Shown here piece by piece: positions 33,510-46,934 of a DNA stretch of 64,000 bases. Positions within the stretch are counted from its first letter, which is position 1. The number at the start of each line of letters is the position of its first letter. Source of the stretch: Vitrella brassicaformis (lineage: Eukaryota; Sar; Vitrellaceae); NCBI GenBank assembly GCA_001179505.1, contig CDMY01000226.1, positions 33,709 to 97,708 on the forward strand. Reading direction: 5' to 3'. The position numbers and the translations under genes are program-made. The notes beneath the pieces are model-generated. The model was not told the origin of the DNA, made no database searches, and was given only the letters and a program-made list of their open reading frames with translations.

Positions 33510-36403
33510 CCGGCTTACCTCCCTGCGGCCGCTGCAGCGGGCCTCTTCGGTGGCGGCCCGCCACGGAGACGCAACCGGGCAAGTCAGATCAGGGCCAACC
33601 AGACCAGCAATGACAACAAAGACGACAACGGCGAGCCCAGGACTCCCGATCGCCCAGCGCCGCCGGACCGGGCTTCCCAGGACGGCCCCCACAGCCCCAG
33701 CCCCCACAGAAACCGAAACCTGAGCATTGCCAGGCACCAGAATTCGCAGCTCAAGAGCCGGATGTCTTTCAGACTCGAGAGGCTCGAGTCCAACCACCGA
33801 TTCCGCTTTGACGATGATCGCATGGAGACGCCGCCCCATTCCCCGCCGCGGCCCAAGGGCCAAGCCAAGCCGAAAGGTCGGCCGAAAGCGAAAGCCAAGC
33901 CAAAGGGTCGGCCGAAAGCGAAAGGGAAGGCGAGAGGCAGGAGTGGGGCCAAGGAGGTGGCGGCACGGAGAGGGGGGAGTGGGCGGGGGGCTGGTGCATC
34001 GGGTGGTGGGCCTGGCGAGGATCGCCGCCGGGAGGAGCAAGATGAGCCCGCGGACGTTGACGTCTGCCCGAGCCCGCAACCCTCCCGCAAGGGCCCCAAG
34101 AGCCCTCCGCGTGACGATGCCGGACAGCAGCAGAAGGCCAAGGACCACTCGGCCAGATCCAGCGATGAGCCCTTGGGGGGCAACCGCGGCCGACTCAAGC
34201 GACGCAAGACACAGAAACTTGTTGGCCCGTCTGTTCCCCTGGCGTCCCAGCCGGCGCCCGTCGCCATGCCGCCTGTGGGCCCACAGCCAGGCGAGGACGA
34301 CGGTGACATGTTCGCCATCGAAGAGGAGGAGGAGCAGCGCCGCCCTCCAGCCGCTGCCCGCCGCAGCAGCAAGCCACCGTCGGGACACCGATCCGACGAC
34401 ATGGTGCCCGCTCCGGCTCTCAATCGCGAGCGTCGCCGTAGCATCGCCCCTGGCCGCCAGGTACAGTCTCGTGCTGAAGACTTCGGCCCTCTGGACGGCC
34501 TTGACCTCTTTCAGATGGGAGAGGACGACGAGGCACCACCAAAGCCACCCAGGGCGTCCCCTGCAGCTGCTGCAGCTGCGGCACCAGCATACCGTCGACA
34601 GAATGACCGGACAGCAGCAGCAGCAGCAGCAGGTGGTGGGATGGGGGAGGCCGCTGGTGCGTCTAGGATCGGTGCGTGGCCTGTCGACGGAGGTGGCGGT
34701 GGTTGTGGCGGTGGTGGTGAGGAGGAGGCTGTGTTTGAGGCTGTGTCGCTGGATTGTGTGGGTGCCAACATCTACAGCAAGGACAGGCTTAGCTGCAAGC
34801 AGTCGAGGGCGCTGGCGTCGGGCAACGTGGGGGCGCTGGACCGCATTGCTGCGGGGACGGGAAGGGGAGGTGCGGCAGATAGCGGGAGGGGGTTGGCGGA
34901 CATGGTCATAGCTATGCAGGAGGGCGAAGGGGCAGCCGGTGGGAATGTCGGCAAGGGCGGCCGCGGGTATGGGCCGGGCATCAAGAACAGGGTGAGTCAG
35001 ACAGTGGGTGCGGGGCGGGGTGGATAATGGACGGCTGGTCTGTCTGTCTGTCTGTCTGTTGTGTGTGTGTGTGTGTATGTGTTTCTGGATGCAGTGGGAC
35101 CACTGGCGACATCTGCTGCTGTCGGGCTTCTCGCTGTGCTTCTACGGCTTCGGCTCCAAGAAGAAGCTACTCAGAGAGTTCGTCCAACAGGGTCTCGCGT
35201 GAGCGTCCATCCTTTACCATTTGCACATCTACCGACACACCTAACCTACACACACATGAGTCCCATCCCTGTCTGTCTGTCTTCATTCACTGTCACTCCA
35301 TCCATCCATCCATCAGGCCGCGTGAGGGCAACTGCTTCGTCGAGGTCTGCGGCTACGACAGCCGTCTGCTGGTCTCCCCGGCCGCCACCTCCCCCGAGCC
35401 CCTGCGAGCACCGCTCGAGAGGATGCTGCGCGACTCGGCGCAGCGGACCTTCATCATCCCCCAGCCAGAGGAGGAGACGTCAGAGGGGCGGAGGGACGAG
35501 GTGAGGGAGGCCCATCGGGTGCTGCAGAGGCACCACACCAATCTGACACACTCTCACCACACATCCAATAATGCTGACGACATGGCGACGGTAGTAGAGG
35601 TACGTAGGTGGGTCAGGTCAGGAGGGGAGAGAGAGGAGGTCAAAGTGGCGAGCAGTGAGTGCTTTCTTTGGTGGGCTGTGTTTGATGGTGACACATGTGG
35701 CTGTGTGTGGTGGGGTGCGTGTGGCGATTGATTGGTATATTCAGGAGTTCCTGTGCTGTGTGCGGGGGTCTCGGCAGCCGACGGTGCTGCTGGTGCACGG
35801 CCTCGACAGCACGCCACTGACCGACCCACAGACGCGCCAATACCTCACCCAACTCGCCAAAGAGCCAAAAGTAGGTACCAACCGACGCCCGCGTCTCGAC
35901 ACTGACCGACCCTCACCCTGCTGCAACACATACATACATGTGTCTGTCTGCCTGTCTGTGTGTCTTGTCTGTGCAGCTGTTGTTTGTAGCATCTGTCGAC
36001 AGGGTGGACTTCCCCTTTCTGTTCGCGCCGTCTGACCTGCAGGCCTACAACTTCTACTACACACAAGCACACACCGGCCTACAATACCTGTGAGTGAGCA
36101 ACATGACCAACACAACGAACGCATCCCATCCCATCCCATCCAATGAATGCAATGCAACCTATACCTCCTCGAGTGGTTGGTTCTATTTATTGATTGATCA
36201 GGTGTGAGGTGGCGGGGTCTCTGGGCGATACCGAGCCCAGCTGGTGGAGGAAGATGCGGCCGGTGCAAAGGAAGAAGGCCAGGGCGGTCCGCCTCTCTGC
36301 CCCAGCCAAGGGCCAGGGTGGTGGGCGCCGGAGGGCTTCTCGCAACAGTGACAATGACCATGGCAACGACGGGCAGGGTGTAGATATGGACATAGACGAC
36401 TGA
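33510..36403 (+). CDS. ORC2: Origin recognition complex subunit 2 module
   Basis: Exons 33510-34991, 35095-35198, 35317-35599, 35745-35870, 35977-36089 and 36202-36403 encode 769 aa, stop at 36401. The first 490 residues are disordered and basic (repeats of KPKGRPKAK near 33865-33925, then LKRRKTQK), as is usual for ORC2 N-termini. The conserved part starts DHWRHLLLSGFSLCFYGFGS (human ORC2 has GFNVVLYGLGSK), the degenerate P-loop of the ORC2 AAA+-like fold. TVLLVHGLDS is the Walker-B-like strand and LTQLAKEPKLLFVASVDRVD matches the human KLAQ..NVHIIASIDHLN block. It lies directly after ORC3 in the same frame and orientation; in animals ORC2 and ORC3 are direct partners. If it is a separate gene, the first in-frame ATG is near 33761. 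Confidence 0.85.
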
Positions 36404-36891
36404 CTGACTGACTGACTGACCTGCCTGCTTACGCGCTCATTCCTTCACCATTCATGTCATGTGCTGTGCTGGGGTGTGGTGCTGTGGTGCGGTGTGCATT
36501 CACTGCGTGTGCACACTGTGTGTGAAGATCGATCGACATGTCGGATGAGTAGACTTTGTTTGGGGTGTGGTGTGTTGTGTTGTTCGTATGTGACTGACTT
36601 GGATGGGATGGGGTGTACGGAGGAAGGTCTGTTGGATAGACACATACTCATTGGAATGACCTGACTGACCACATACATTTGGTTGACAAACGAAAGGGAC
36701 GGACGGCAATCTGACTGATTCCACACGCACGCACGCCTAACCCAAAAACCAACTCATTCATGTCTGTCTGTCTGTCTGTCTCTGTCTGTCTCTGTCTGTC
36801 TGCACTCATCTCTCTCTCGCCACACCAGACGACCAGATCCCATCACACCACAGTCAGTCCACCACAGCACGAACGAAACAGCACATGAGCA
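36404..36891. other. Convergent 3' intergenic region with tetranucleotide runs
   Basis: 488 bp between converging ORC2 and the next minus-strand gene. It has a gact run right after the ORC2 stop (36403-36420) and a (TCTG)n run near 36762-36800. No coding signal. Confidence 0.5.
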
Positions 36892-38107
36892 CTAGCGCTT
36901 CCGTCTGCTGTCGTCCGCCTCTCGAGCGTCGCCACTGTTTTCGTCCATCTGCATGGCCGCCATATCAACCTACACACACACACACACACACACACAGAGT
37001 CAGACACACACTTTGAAAGCACAGCTCAGATGACAGACACTCAGCCTGCCTGCCTCGGTGCCCACAAACATACATGCTGTTTGAACACTGGCCAGTCGAC
37101 CTCCCCCGAGCGATCCTTCCGCAGCCCCAGCCTTTCCAGCAGCCCCGGCCCCCTCCCGCCACCATCCCTCGCGCCACCCAGCCACGGAGGGCTCAGGTTC
37201 AGACCCGTCAGCAGCTGACCCGATGGCCGCTGGGAGCCGTCCCAGCTCCTCAGCTCATTGCCCATCGACGGCTGGTTAAGCTGGTGTGTCTGAAGCTGCC
37301 TTCTCCGCTCTGCGTGTCGTGTTGCCCACGACTGCAGCTGCCGCGAGACGTCCTCTTTGCGCAGGTAGAGCTTGTCGCCGGCGAGGCTGAAGAAGAGCGC
37401 CTCGAGGGCCTCGTCCCTGATGGGCTCCTTCCACGCCGCATCGTTGACGCGCTGGCGCAACTCAGGACTGTCCTGAACACACACACAAAGCAACACACAC
37501 ACAAAGCACCCAACTCAACTTACTTTTACGTGACTCTCCACCCCATATATAGCTTCTCTGGCTGGCTGGCTGGCTGCACGCCCCACGCATTCACCGGTTC
37601 CCTCGAGAAGCCCTTTTCGTAACTGTAGAGGAGGTAGAAGGGGAACTTGGCCTCCTCGGGCCACCTGAACGGCAGCTGCTGCACACACGCCTTAAACGAC
37701 CTCTTGCTCAGTACGGGCTTTTCGTCAAACAGCGCCTCCCACCGTGGCGGTGTGCCGCCGCCCATGACGCTCCCCGCCCGCCGGGTCCGCACTGCCGTGG
37801 ACCAGTCCGCCGTCTGCTCGGCCAGCCGGCCATAAATCTTGATCAGATCTTGGACTTCGTAGCGGAACTTGGGGTCAGCCGAGTAGAAGGTGGGGTCAAA
37901 GGTGCTGCGGAAGGCGATGTTGGGCGGCCGGTGGCGGACGGCTGACGAGAGGACGGGCAGGAGGGCACAGAGGGAGAGGAAGGTTGGGAGCAGGGGAGGA
38001 GGAGGCGATGAATGAATGGCTGACGCACGGGACTCGCACTTGCTGGACTGCTCGGCAGTAGCTTCCTCTCTATCATGGCTCATCGGATCTCCTCTCGCCC
38101 TGGTCAT
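36892..38107 (-). CDS. Unassigned 329-aa protein, possible degenerate EF-hand
   Basis: Three exons on the minus strand, 38107-37595, 37472-37074 and 36969-36892, all GT-AG and in phase. I chose the ATG at 38107; a second is at 38083. An N-terminal Ser/Pro region leads to a single hydrophobic stretch (LLPTFLSLCALLPVLSS) that may be a membrane anchor or a late signal. The core has FRWPEEAKFPFYLLYSYEKG and ALFFSLAGDKLYLRKEDV. Near the end LGLRKDRSGEVDWPVFKQHV is spaced like an EF-hand loop (D-x-S-x-E-x-D) but lacks some usual ligands. No family assigned. It is divergent from the UBC gene, with 219 bp between starts. Confidence 0.6.
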
Positions 38108-39144
<1,037 letters not shown>

Positions 39145-40178
39145 GGGAGGGAGGGCAAGACGTGTAGGGAGGGAGGGAGGGAGATAGGAGACGAGGGAGA
39201 GGGAGGGAGCGAGGGAGGGAGGAAGGGAGAGTGTATGTGTGTCGCCCTACCTATCCCATCCACCCCCATCCACCCGCGCCACCCCACCTGCCCACTTAGA
39301 TGTTTGTCTGTCCGTCCATCAGTCAGTCCATCAGCGGTGCCGTGCCGTGCCGTGCCGTGCTCACTCACTGACCGCTCGCAGCGTGTGTGCGTGCGTGTGG
39401 TGCCGTGTCACGTCGCGTCAAGTCGTGGCTGGCTGCCAGCTGTGGATATGATACGACATATATAAGTATGTCTGGTTGGGTGGGGGGGGCCTTGTGGTGG
39501 GTGTGGCGACGGTTGCTAGCCGAATGAATGGTGGGTGGGATGAAGAGGGTGGGGTGGGGGGCATCTGGCTGGTGCGCTGCGCTGTGCTGTGTGTGACGCG
39601 ATAGACGGACATCACGGCGGCTGCGTTTCTTGCACGGAAAGCCACGGGGATGGATGGGTATCGGTGTGGATGTGGATGTCCTCTAATGCTCTCTTCCTCT
39701 CTGTCTGTCTGTCCGTCTGTCTGTCTGCCTTTCCGTCCGTCTGCTCGGCTCTCTGTGTCTGTCTGTCTGTCTGTCTGTGGGTGTGTGTCAGTCTGGTGTG
39801 TTAATCTGGTTTTGACGCTGGTTGTACAGTCGTGAGTTATGATAATGGGAATGATTGTTGGTAAATCAATAGACGACCCGACTAGCAAACAACACAATAA
39901 TACAATCGCATGCCGGGTGTCTGGCTGCCTGCCTGCCCGCCTGCCTGATAGAGATCGACCAGTGGGGGGGTGGTAGGTAGGCAGTGAGTGAGTGAGTGTT
40001 TTTGTCCCCTTCCAATTTTGCCAAGGACAGCGCAGAGGCAGCATAGCGGCGCCACTGTAACGGTCGGGCAGGTGGTGGGCCGGCGCAGCTGGTGCCTTCT
40101 CTGCATGGAGGGGGCGGCACGCACCGAACCGAACCGAACCGCACTGCAACGTCGCCTCTGGCCTGGCGGATTGGCTGG

Positions 40179-40212
<34 letters not shown>

Positions 40213-41386
40213 GAGTGGCTGGCATGCGTCTTAGCTGTATCATTCTCCGACCCCCTCCCTTTTCTCTCTCTCTGTCGATTGAGTGTATGTGTGCCTCCCT
40301 CCTGTCTGCGTACCTCGTTTAAGATCCCTCCCGCGTCAGTCTGTCCGTCCGTCCGTCCCTTCGTGTGTGGTGGATGAGATGAGCTGCATGGAATGGCTGG
40401 ATGGATGGATGGATGCGCATATCTAACGAATGAATGAGTGAATGGTGTGCGTGAAGGTGAGTGGGGTGTGTCGTGTCGGCCGGTGGGGTGTGGGGTGGGG
40501 TGGGCGAGGACTCATGCATGGCGTGCGTGAAGGCCAGTGTGTTGTCTGCCGCGTAATTCATCTACCTACCTCTGTCGATCCTCGCTGGCCTTCCCCGACT
40601 GACTGACTGACCGACTGGCTGACTTTCTTCCTCTTCCCTCCTCTCTCTGGCTCTCTCTCTCTCGGGTAGCGTGGGGGTCGGCATGCTTGAGCGTCACACC
40701 ATACAATCGATGGAGTGTAGATCGAATCCCTCGTCCATCCAGGTTCCCTCCCTCCCTCCTCCTCATTATTCCCTCCCTTATTTTGTCCTCTAAATGCGTT
40801 CATCCAGTGCGTGCGTATGTATGCCCTGCCGTGAGGCGCCAGGGCGGGCGGGGGGGCCGGCTGGGCAGGGGCGGCCCGGCTAGGCTACCCCCCTCCCCTC
40901 CCCACACAAGCTTACCTTACCTTGGCTTGTATGCTGTGGACGGATGGCTGTTACATGTATAATCTGATTTCACTCATCGTATCGTATGGCTGCCAGTATT
41001 AGTGTGATTGACACATGTCATGTGTGTGTCTCGTCCATCCACCACCCAGCCACCCAGCCACGGCCCTTTAAAGCACTCTGTCGGTATTTCCGGTCCACAC
41101 AGCGAACGAACACACACTACAGGCAGGCAGGCAGACCCACGAGCATCGACACGCACACACACACATCCAGCCATCACCACACACACGACAAGTAAATAAC
41201 ACTGATCAATCCATCCATCCATTCATTCATTCGTCCATCGGTCAGTCAGTCGGGCGGGCGTCAAATAAACAAAAGCAAAAGGGAAGTGGGGTGGCGTACG
41301 CGCGTAAGTCACCGACTCACTCATTGCAGTATACAGAGCGGTTCCGCCCGTGCATGCAGGCGCGTCCGACTGCACCCCACCTCATC
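39145..41386. other. Long intergenic region of simple repeats
   Basis: 2.24 kb between converging genes. It contains GGGA runs (39145-39230), four to five copies of gtgcc (39340-39360), (TCTG)n tracts (39700-39780, 40184-40212), short direct repeats such as cgaac (40125-40140), ATGG runs (40390-40415) and a TTCA run near 41215-41230. No coding exon, tRNA or family match was seen. Confidence 0.5.
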
Positions 41387-44300
41387 TCAGCCACTCCCCT
41401 TGGCCGCCCCTCCCCCAGCAGCAGCCGACCCCCCTCTCGCTATGGTACTCTGCCAGTACTTGATGGCCTTGTTGAGCGCGTCGCTCACGGCCACAAAGGA
41501 CATGCTTTCCACGGCCGCATAGGCCACCTTGTCGACGCCGGTGGGCTCCCGGTAGCGCACCAAGAAGGCCCGCATGGTGCTGTTCCACTCTATGGGGTAC
41601 CTGCTGCTCGGGGGGACCACCGCACTCTGAGCCACCTCCAGCAGCTGCTCCGCCACACCCAGCGGCGGCGAACCTGAAACACAAAACCCAGATCCATCCG
41701 TTCACAGAGAGAGAGAGAAAGAAAGAGGGGATCGTTCACTCACTCACCGTCCTTGTCCCTCTTGGCTCGTTTGCGCCGCCCGATGGCCAGCATGGCGTCC
41801 TCCGACGGTGTCTCGTCGCTGTCCCTCTCCGCCCCTGTCTGCCTCGGCCGCTTCGGAGCCACCTGCCCCTGGTGGTTGTTGAAGAAGGCCTGGGCGCTGC
41901 TGCTGTGCCGCTCTGACTCGTTCTCATCCTTCTCATGGCCCTGATTATTGGAGGCGGCGGCGGCCATGGCCGCCATGAGGGGATTGGCCGCGAGCAGCCG
42001 GCAGTATACCTCGGTGAATGTGGCCACCTCCAGCAGAATCGACCGCAGCTGAAGGCGCAGCGACCCGTGCAGCGGTGCCGTCGACCCTGTGCGGGCGGAG
42101 GGGTCATTGGTCGACCAGAGGATGAGCTGGCGCACACTGCCGAGGAGCGTCTTGGCCTCGTCGAGCTGGGCGCGGCGGTGTGCGAGTGCGATGTGGAGGG
42201 CCGCGTGGACGGCGGGGGGGTCCGGGGAGGGATGGGAGAGGGGGACGTAGCGACGAGAGGGGCGGGGGTGGATCGACACACTGACCAGGAAGCGGCCGTG
42301 GGGGGTGGTGGTGCCGTAGCCAGGCTCCCAGTAGATGAACGTCTCCTTGCCCATCCAAGCCTGCACACACACATACATTCGACAGACACAGACACAGACC
42401 TTGACCTTGACCTTGACCTTGAAGGACCTTTCCTCGCTACGCTACATGTTTAAGCCGACATGAGACCCCCACCTGAGCAAAGGCGTCAAGGTCGTCGGCC
42501 ATCTTGTCCACCCTTTCCTTCTCCCGCTCGTGCAGCACCCGCAGCATCCCCTTGGCCATCTCCTCGGCCGTCCCCCCGACCGCCGCACCCTCCACCTCCT
42601 CAAAGGGCAGCTCTACCACGTCATGATCATCTGGCGCACTCGGCCGACGCACAGCAGGGACTATCGCCGAACTGGTACCTGCCGCTTCTGCTGCTGCCGG
42701 TCCTGCTGCCGACGCACCGTTGGTGAGCTCAGGCGGCGCAGGGAGGGCCGGGAAGACCAGAGAGGGCGACGGCTCTGAAGCAAGCAACCATGGACACCGT
42801 TGCAAAGCACAGCACAAGTAGGCCGCCTGCTCTGTTTGCTATTCTGGGAATGATCACCTTCTGGCTCCTGCAGTGGCGGTGCCGCCTCCATCATCGGCTC
42901 CTCCGGCAGCGATATCGCCTCCAGCAGGCTCGTCCCCGCCGCCTTGGCCGCCCTCACCTCAGCCAGCGCCTCCTCGGCCGACTGGCCCACAAACAGCCGC
43001 CTCAGCCGATTGCGCGTGTCGTGAAGCCTGTCGAAGAGCCGGGTCAGGCGGGCGGGCGTGACGTTGTCGATGTCAGGTATGACAATGGGAATCGTGTCTT
43101 TGAGGGGCTGCTTGCCGACGCAGTGGCCGGGGAAGTGGAAGAAGGCGATCTGCCGGCCGCGACCGACCCACTTCATGTTGGGATCGCGGCGCACCATGAA
43201 GGTCTTCTTGCCGGGGCGGAGGCGGGTCAGGCCGTCGTGATCAGCTGCACACATAGAGAGAGAGAGAGAGAGAGCGAGGGAGGGAGGGAGGGAGCGGTTG
43301 GTGTTGTCTGTTGGTGTTCTGTGTGGCCAGTCGCCTGCCTGACCTTGGCGCTGCATGTACTCGGCCATGTGGTGCCTTATCTGCTCGGGCGACAGACGAT
43401 CACCTGGTGCAAACATCCATCCACCAGCCCATTCATTCACCCGACCCACGGGGCGTCTCTGTCTGTCTGTCTGTGTGCGTTTCGCGTCTCGTTGTTGTGT
43501 CAGTCACCTGTGTTGTCCGCTGTCTCCGCCCCAAGGCGCTGAAGCACCTCTGTGGCCTCGTCGATGACCTCCTGGGCCAACGCCGCGTCGTCCTTCAGCT
43601 TGGCACACGCACCATCGACCAGAGCCGACTCACCCTGACACAACATCCATCGCGGACATACACACACGTGTTGGTTGGAACCGACAGCCACTCTTGTTTC
43701 TCTCCTCCTCCCCCTCCCCCCTCACCGCAGGGAAAGGTGCCTCTTTGTTGACTTCGGGTTTGGCGGCCAGCTCGTTGGCCGACTTGATGGCGTCTTTGAG
43801 CGAAGCCACCACGTCAAGCGGACCGGTGCCCTTGGGTGCGATGTGGTGCACCGCAATTTTGCCCGCCACCTGCACCAGGAACTCATTCTTGACCCAGCGG
43901 ACGACCCGCCGGCCCCTAAACGTCGTGGCAGGGCCAGACTGGCGCCTCCGCCCTGGGCCTGTGCCCTTCCCCGCCGCTGTAGCTGATGGCGTGCCTGAGG
44001 GGGTGGTGCCTTCTGCTGGTGTGTGCGGGTCCTGGTGGACGATGTCGAGCAGACGCTCCACCAACTGGTCGGTGGGGTAGTCAGGGCTGTTCTCCGTCTC
44101 GGCACCCTCGGCAGCGGGATCGGGCACAACGGGGTACTCTGCCCACACAGACACACACAGACACACAGACACAGCGAGAGAGAAAGATGAGCGTGCAGCT
44201 CTATGTCGGCATCATGGTCGGTCGATGCGTCTGTTCTGTTTCGTGGCTGACCTCTAGGCCTGGCCTTCTCGAACTTTTGCCCCTCTGCCCGCCGCATCTT

Positions 44301-46273
44301 CCATAACCCCTTCTTGCCGCCGCCCTGTGCGGCCGAGGGCGTCGCCCCATCAGCTGCAGAAGCGGCCGCAGGGCTCATCGTCCCGTCCTCTATCGCCAAA
44401 CTGTCACCGCTGCCCCAGCGCACGTGGGCAGCATGACCCTCAAACACATCACCACCCGCCGCCCCCCCGGCGCCCTCGTCCTCCCTGGCCGCCTGCCGTC
44501 TGTTCCACGCTTGTAGGGCGGCCTGCAGAGCCCGCCCGATGCCGTCGATGGTGGGCACCAGGACCGGGAAGTGTCTGCGGGACCGTCTGTCGGCTGCGTG
44601 GCCCGTGACGCAGTAGAGGCGGCACTCGGCGTCCCAGTGGATGCCAATCGGAGAATCGGAGGGCGGGATGGGTGTCTCGAGGAGAGGGGGACTGAGGGCT
44701 TTGCGGAGGGCCTCCTGGGCCGCCTTGGTCAGGTCCGTGTCGTCCTCGAAACACACGCGGGGGGACGGGGCATCGCCACCTGGCGACATGCGACCGACCA
44801 GAATAGACAGAGAAAGGCCAACCAGGTGATCTGTCGTGTGACCGTTTGTTTGTTGTGGTGAGGCTGACCGACCTTCTCGCTTGAGAGTCTTGATCCCGTC
44901 AAACTGTCTGAAGAACTTCTGGTCGTCGTCCTGCACCCGCGCCGCCTCCAGCATGGTCTCCATCCGGAGCTCCTCAAGCACCCCATCGACCTCCACGTCA
45001 CCACCCATCGCTCGCTTCGCCTCGTCCGCCTCGTCCATCGCCTGCACGTCCTCATTCCGCGCCTCCACGGCCCTCCGGAACGTGCTGATGGCGGCCTCGA
45101 CGGTCGGGGGGTCGACGGGGAACACCGTGGGCATGTCGCGAATGAGGGTGACGTATGCCTGGCTGGGGGCCGACCAGCCGAAACCCGGCACGATGTGCTC
45201 GGTGTGGGGGGTGAGTCGGTCGCTGAGGAGGTCGTTGAAGGCGTTGAGCTCATCCGATGACATCCGCCGGCCTAGAGGCGGCACCACTCTCATGCCTGCA
45301 AACCAACCACACCATACCGACCAAACCAACACACACACATGAACACAGACAGACAGACAGACAGACGGCCGGTGATTTGACATGCACTCGTTTGCTCACC
45401 CGACACGACAGGGAAGGTCTCCCCTTTCATGTATGTGTTGTCGCGGCACTCGAAGGCCTCCACGCAGCAGTGCCCTATGTCGCGGACAGTCAGCGTTCTT
45501 GCAGTGAACTGCTTCACGTGCGCGTTGGTTGGCGCGGCACTCGGCGTCGGCAGGCAGAAGACCTCAAAGCTGATGCTCTCCAGCACCATCGTCTTGGTCA
45601 CGTAATGCAGGTGCCGCGCCACACGCACCTGACGACTCTGAGGCGAGGTCGCCCGTGAAGACAGCCCACGAGCGGCCAGGTTGCTCGCGCAGAGCATGTT
45701 GGCGACCCTGAGGGCGTCGTCGGTGGTGAGGCAACCGCCGCCACTGGGCCTCCCGGGGCTCTCGACGGTGCCCACGATCATTTCGCCACTGTCGCCCTGG
45801 CCAGGCCGCATCATCAGCCGCAGTATCTCGGTGCCGACTTTGGCATTGAGCGGCATGGCCTTCTTCTGCGCGTCCACGGCCTGCTGGTAGGCCACTGCCA
45901 GCGATGTCGTCGACGCGTCCTTGCGAGCGAAGGCGCGGAAGTATCTGGGAGGGTGGGTGTTGAGGACCTCCTGCTGGCTCTTGAGCACCACGCAGTAGCC
46001 TTGCACGCTGTGCGGGTGGCACCGCCGCAACCCATCGCTGCCGTTGGCATCCTCTGCCGCGCTGATTGCCGACGCAGCCCGGAGGGCCTTGCCCTTGGGC
46101 GTGTCAGAGTGGCCGCCGCGTTTCGGTTTCGGTCCTGGTCTGGGGGGCTGGGGCGGGGGTGCAGCAATGGGTGGCGGCACTGCCGTCGTCAGGTCAACGA
46201 CCTCTATCTCATCGTCCATCTGGTCATTAGCCTGGCCCTCCGGCGGCTGCTGCTGCTGCTGCTGAGTGTCCAT
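41387..46273 (-). CDS. Large protein with repeated AP2-like modules
   Basis: 1337 aa from ten in-phase minus-strand exons: 46273-45400, 45295-44873, 44779-44252, 44138-43726, 43634-43508, 43403-43344, 43244-42858, 42774-42473, 42360-41748, 41673-41387. It begins with a polyGln run. Two segments look like AP2 DNA-binding domains as found in alveolate ApiAP2 proteins (three strands then a helix): GIHWDAECRLYCVTG with RRHFPVLV and a helix ALQAALQAWNRR (about 44490-44651), and YPIEWNSTMRAFLVRYREP with a helix DALNKAIKYWQS (about 41440-41602). Weaker segments of the same spacing occur in most exons, for example FRGRRVVRWVKNEFLVQV and MGKETFIYWEPGYG. Between them are Pro/Ala-rich linkers; a basic stretch GRRKRAKRDK sits near 41755. 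Role inferred: nuclear DNA binding. The ATG is only 7 nt after the GTF2H5 stop. Confidence 0.6.
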
Positions 46274-46280
46274 TATCTGC

Positions 46281-46934
46281 CTACTTTTTGCCGTTGGCGG
46301 GAGGGGCTTGGGGGGGTGGCTGGGGCTGCTCCGCGTCGCGCTTCTTCAACAGCCGCTCTCTGGCCTCCTGTGCGGCAGGGCTGGCGTAGGTACAGTTCTC
46401 CACCTCTCGCTCAACCTCTTGCTGCAATCAATCAACCATGGCCATCAGAAAGGGGCAGGGCAGCACTGTGGGGTGGGAGTTGTCCTCTCCTTCCTGCCTG
46501 CCTCCCTCCCTCCCTGGAAGAATGGTGTGGGGTGTTTATGCGCGGACCGACCTGGAGGAACTCAGTGACGTTTTCGTTGCAGAGTACGTGGCAGTCGTCA
46601 AGCTTCTGGATGATGAAGTTGCGCTCACTGTTGAGCCGGGTGATGATCTCCATCGTCGGCTCGTCGCTGACGCATGGATGAATGGATGGACAACACACAC
46701 ACACACACACACACACAGGGGCAGTCAACGAGGACCACCACCAGGAGTGAGTGCAGCGATGGCCTGTGTGTGCGCGCGTGTGCCTCCATCGCATGCACCA
46801 CGCGCACGGCCTGGCCTGCTCTCTGCTCGCGTGCTTGTGCATTCGTGAATCCATCCACTTGCATGACGGATGAGTGAGTGGTGCGCTCACCATTCGACAA
46901 GAATGCCCTTCATCGACTTGACCTTCCCCGCCAT
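46281..46934 (-). CDS. GTF2H5: TFIIH subunit GTF2H5 / TTDA / Tfb5
   Basis: Exons 46934-46891, 46666-46552 and 46421-46281 give 99 aa. The family protein (71 aa in human) stabilises the p52 subunit in the TFIIH core, acting in nucleotide excision repair and transcription. The first 53 residues align well: MKGILVECDEPTM (human LKGVLIECDPAM), then NFIIQKLDDCHVL (human KFIIQDIDDTHVF) and FLQ where human has VLQ. The Cys in VEC is created by the first splice junction. The 46 C-terminal residues are an extension rich in Glu, then Pro (QPQPPPQAPP). The stop at 46281 is followed after seven bases by the ATG of the AP2-like gene on the same strand, so the two may share a transcript. Confidence 0.88.

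Noticed and set aside
33391-33723. Unspliced ORC3 reading frame to the stop at 33723
   Set aside because: It reads through a CAGA run, a TG run and a TTGCCAG end that together look like a standard intron of this genome.
40180-40215. Tetranucleotide arrays (TCTG, CAGA) as possible CRISPR repeats
   Set aside because: Units are four bases with no spacers; these are eukaryotic microsatellites.
40670-40760. tRNA-like B box (atcgaatccc)
   Set aside because: No matching A box, and no pairing acceptor or anticodon arms at the right distances.
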